Positions 61,539-64,000 of a DNA stretch of 64,000 nt are shown in pieces; position 1 is the stretch's first letter; every line of letters begins with the position of its first letter. Both the position numbers and the translations under genes were made by a program. Source of the DNA: Aquipseudomonas alcaligenes (GTDB taxonomy: Bacteria; Pseudomonadota; Gammaproteobacteria; Pseudomonadales; Pseudomonadaceae); the NCBI RefSeq assembly GCF_900156545.1, contig NZ_FTNW01000002.1, positions 620,001 through 684,000 on the forward strand. Reading direction: 5' to 3'. The notes under the pieces are model-generated. The model was given only the letters and a program-made list of their open reading frames with translations, did not search any database and was not told where the DNA came from.

Positions 61539-62552
61539 ATGAAAGCCGTCGCCTACCATCAGTCACTGCCCATCGATCACCCCGAGGCCCTGCTCGATAT
61601 CGAGCTGCCCACTCCACAGCCCGGCCCTCATGACCTACTGGTACGGGTCAGGGCCATCTCGGTCAACCCGGTGGACACCAAGATCCGCCGCAATGTCGCG
61701 CCAGCCCCGGGCGAGGCCAAGGTGCTGGGTTGGGACGTGGCGGGCGAGGTGGTTGAGGTCGGTAGCGACGTCCGCCAGTTCCGTCCTGGCGACAAGGTGT
61801 TCTATGCCGGCGCCATCGACCGTGCCGGCGCCAACAGCGAACTGCATGTGGTGGACGAACGCATCGTCGGGCGCATGCCTGGCTCGCTGGATTTCGCCGC
61901 CGCGGCCGCCCTGCCGCTGACCGCCATCACTGCCTGGGAATTACTCTTCGAGCGCCTCGGCGTGCGCGAGGGCAAGGGCGATAGCGACCAGAGCCTGCTG
62001 GTGGTCGGTGCTGCTGGCGGCGTTGGATCGATCCTGGTGCAACTGGCCCGTCAGCTCACCGGCCTGACCGTGATCGGCACCGCCTCGCGTGCAGAAACCC
62101 AGCAATGGGTCCGTGAGCTGGGCGCCCACCACGTGATCGATCACAGCCAGCCGCTATTGCCACAGCTCAAGGCACTTGGCCTTGACCAGGTGAGCATGGT
62201 CGCCAGCCTGACTCACACCGACCAGCATCTGGATCAGCTGATCGAGACGCTGGCACCGCAGGGCAAGCTGGCGCTGATCGACGATCCGGCGCAGCTCGAC
62301 GTGGTCAAGCTCAAGCGCAAGAGTCTGTCGCTGCACTGGGAGTTCATGTACACCCGCTCGCTGTTCCAGACAGCGGACATGATCGAGCAACACCGCCTGC
62401 TCAATCGGGTCAGCCAACTGATCGACGACGGCGTGCTGAAAACCACTCTGGGCGAGCACTACGGTCGTATCGAGGCGGCCAATCTGCGACGTGCCCATGC
62501 CCTGCTGGAAAGTGGCAAGGCGCGCGGCAAGATCGTGCTGGAAGGTTTCTGA
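61539..62552 (+). CDS. Zinc-type alcohol dehydrogenase-like (quinone oxidoreductase) protein
   Basis: A 337-aa MDR-superfamily protein of the zinc-binding alcohol dehydrogenase family class, but without zinc ligands. It has VRVRAISVNPVDTKIRR, GWDVAGEVVEVGSDV, the nucleotide motif LLVVGAAGGVGSILVQLARQL (about 150) and GVLKTTLGEHYGRIEAANLRRAHALLESGKARGKIVL. It probably reduces quinones or enones with NADPH. ATG 61539 follows CGAGGA. Confidence 0.9.
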   Translation: MKAVAYHQSLPIDHPEALLDIELPTPQPGPHDLLVRVRAISVNPVDTKIRRNVAPAPGEAKVLGWDVAGEVVEVGSDVRQFRPGDKVFYAGAIDRAGANSELHVVDERIVGRMPGSLDFAAAAALPLTAITAWELLFERLGVREGKGDSDQSLLVVGAAGGVGSILVQLARQLTGLTVIGTASRAETQQWVRELGAHHVIDHSQPLLPQLKALGLDQVSMVASLTHTDQHLDQLIETLAPQGKLALIDDPAQLDVVKLKRKSLSLHWEFMYTRSLFQTADMIEQHRLLNRVSQLIDDGVLKTTLGEHYGRIEAANLRRAHALLESGKARGKIVLEGF

Positions 62553-62634
62553 GACAGCCTCGTCGCCCTGGTATAGGCTCTGAGCAGCGCCCCACGAAGG
62601 GGCATGCCAGAGCCCTTGCGGATAAGGAGCGCCG

Positions 62635-63828
62635 ATGACGTTGCAACCCGTGGAAACCCTGCTCGCAGCCGTGCTGGTGCTGCTCCTCGGTCACCTGCTT
62701 AACCGCCTCGTCCCTCCGCTTTCGCAGTACAACATCCCCGCTCCCATCACCGGTGGCCTGCTGTTCGCCCTGGGACTGTTGCTGGTTAACAGCTCCACGG
62801 GGTTCACGCTGGAATTCGACGTCACCCTGCGCCCGGTCCTGCTGCTGTCATTCTTTGCGGCCGTGGGCTTGTCGGCCAACCTGTCGCTGCTGCGCCAGGG
62901 CGGCAAGCGCCTGCTGCTGTTCGTCATGGTGCTGGCGCCGTTCCTGGTCCTGCAGAACCTCACCGGCCTGCTGATCGCATGGACGCTGGACCTGCATCCA
63001 TTGATGGGACTGATCGGCGGCACCATCACCCTGGTCGGCGGCCACGGTACCGGGGCGGCCTATGCGGAGCGCTTCGCCGAGGTCAACAACATCCAGGCCA
63101 TCATGGAGCTGGCGATGACCGGCGCCACACTCGGACTGGTCCTGGGCGGGCTGTGCGGCGGGCCACTGGCGCAGTGGCTGATCCGCCGTCACCGCCTGGC
63201 GGGCGCCGACGGCCACGCGACCGAGCCACACCCCAGCGAAGATGGCGATGCTGCACCGATCAGTGCCGCCGGCCTGGTGCCGGTGCTGGCCGCCGTGCTG
63301 ATTGCGGTGCTGGCCGGGCAATGGCTGGCAGAACTGGTCAGCGATGCGCCGGTCACCCTCCCCAGCTTCCTCTGGTGCCTGCTGCTCGGCGTGTTGATCC
63401 GCAACGGCGGCCATCTGGTTGGCCTGCGCCTCAACGATGCCGCGATCGAGCTGATTTCCGGGCTGGCCCTGGCGCTGTTCCTGGCCATGACCATGATGGC
63501 GCTGAACCTGGCGAACGTCGCCAGCCTGGCAGGACCACTGCTGCTGATCCTGCTCGGCCAGGTCGTGGTGGTGCTGGTCTATGGCGGCGCGCTGGTTTAC
63601 CGCGCCGTGGGCCGCGACTACGAAGGCGCGGTGATGTCAGCGGCATTTTGTGGTTTTGCCTTGGGGGCGACGGCCACCGCCATCGCCAACATGCAGGCCA
63701 TCGTGCAGAAGTACGGCCCCGCACCGCAGGCCTTCCTGGTGGTGCCATTGGTCGGCGCCTTCCTCATCGACCTGATCAATGCTCTGGTGCTGACCGGATT
63801 CCTGTCGCTACCGGGCCTGGGAGGCTGA
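62635..63828 (+). CDS. gltS: Sodium/glutamate symporter GltS
   Basis: A 397-aa transporter with about ten helices and the GltS features: PAPITGGLLFALGLLL, GGTITLVGGHGTGAAYAERF and the second repeat PLVGAFLIDLINALVL. It imports glutamate with sodium. AAGGAG precedes the ATG. A lipoprotein gene follows after 3 bp. Confidence 0.93.
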   Translation: MTLQPVETLLAAVLVLLLGHLLNRLVPPLSQYNIPAPITGGLLFALGLLLVNSSTGFTLEFDVTLRPVLLLSFFAAVGLSANLSLLRQGGKRLLLFVMVLAPFLVLQNLTGLLIAWTLDLHPLMGLIGGTITLVGGHGTGAAYAERFAEVNNIQAIMELAMTGATLGLVLGGLCGGPLAQWLIRRHRLAGADGHATEPHPSEDGDAAPISAAGLVPVLAAVLIAVLAGQWLAELVSDAPVTLPSFLWCLLLGVLIRNGGHLVGLRLNDAAIELISGLALALFLAMTMMALNLANVASLAGPLLLILLGQVVVVLVYGGALVYRAVGRDYEGAVMSAAFCGFALGATATAIANMQAIVQKYGPAPQAFLVVPLVGAFLIDLINALVLTGFLSLPGLGG

Positions 63829-63831
63829 GCC

Positions 63832-64000
63832 ATGCCACGTCTGCTGCTCATCGTCCTTTTCACCCTGCTTGCCGCCTGTTCGCGTGGCCCGGAACAGCAA
63901 ACGCTGGAAGCCGAGCTGCGCCAGCGCCTGGAACAGGCTTTCCCCACCGACAGCCTGAGCCTGGTGAGCCTGAAGCGACGCGGCTCCGCCAGCGACGCCA
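63832..64000 (+). CDS. Lipoprotein, truncated by the window end
   Basis: The first 56 codons are present. The signal peptide MPRLLLIVLFTLLAAC has a lipobox (LLAAC, Cys16), followed by SRGPEQQTLEAELRQRLEQAFP. GGGAGG precedes the ATG. It is probably cotranscribed with gltS. The rest lies outside the window. Confidence 0.8.
   Translation, partial: MPRLLLIVLFTLLAACSRGPEQQTLEAELRQRLEQAFPTDSLSLVSLKRRGSASDA

Overview
The window is high-GC DNA with short spacers and many overlapping start/stop pairs, and it is almost certainly from a Pseudomonas (sensu lato) chromosome. Support comes from gene sets and orders I recognise from P. aeruginosa: dauB-dauA-dauR (D-arginine use), argP/ACT gene/argO next to sodB-bifA, bauC/bauA with a divergent BauR-type LysR gene, moaC-moaD-moaE, yebG and psiE. 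These blocks are rearranged and interspersed with other genes, so I do not assign a species. I saw no rRNA, tRNA, CRISPR array, prophage or intact insertion sequence.

Layout. (1) 0.08-11.8 kb: a nine-gene minus-strand run encoding a YjfI/DUF2170 protein, PspA/IM30, an NfeD-like OB-fold membrane protein, a flotillin, a TerB-like protein, a 1748-aa AAA+ ATPase, a rhomboid protease, a PLD-type protein and YaeQ. It reads as an envelope-stress or membrane-remodelling system and is the main candidate for a poorly described system here. Its promoter carries two identical 13-bp direct repeats. (2) 12-19.3 kb: a CoA-transferase, dauBAR, a PotE-like antiporter coupled to a periplasmic binding protein, and a basic amino acid binding protein. 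The dauB and binding-protein promoters share the same spaced inverted repeat, a probable DauR operator. (3) 19.4-31.5 kb: molybdopterin synthase genes, PIN-PhoH, yaaA, a tight SDR/membrane protein/2H phosphoesterase/AAA ATPase run, a DMT exporter with an AraC regulator, psiE, yebG with a LexA-like box, a Leu/Glu dehydrogenase and an SDR-type epimerase. (4) 31.7-49.9 kb: a chemoreceptor, arginine export (argP/argO), sodB, bifA, two HD-GYP proteins (the second at 53 kb), three small periplasmic binding proteins with no transporter, lipoproteins, a tiny caspase-like protein and a NYN-LOTUS protein.

(5) 50.0-52.4 kb: an accessory spot. A stack of perfect inverted repeats precedes a markedly AT-rich gene for a Sll1717-like P-loop ATPase. 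A decayed second copy of the spuA/puuD-like gene follows. (6) 52.4-64 kb: polyamine, beta-alanine and amino-nitrogen catabolism (SpuA/PuuD-like hydrolase, BauC, BauA, BauR, TetR), a LysR regulator, a zinc-type quinone oxidoreductase, the glutamate symporter GltS and the start of a lipoprotein gene cut by the window end. A paired CCCTCTCCC/GGGAGAGGG palindrome family occurs at five places, three of them around the spuA/bauC genes.
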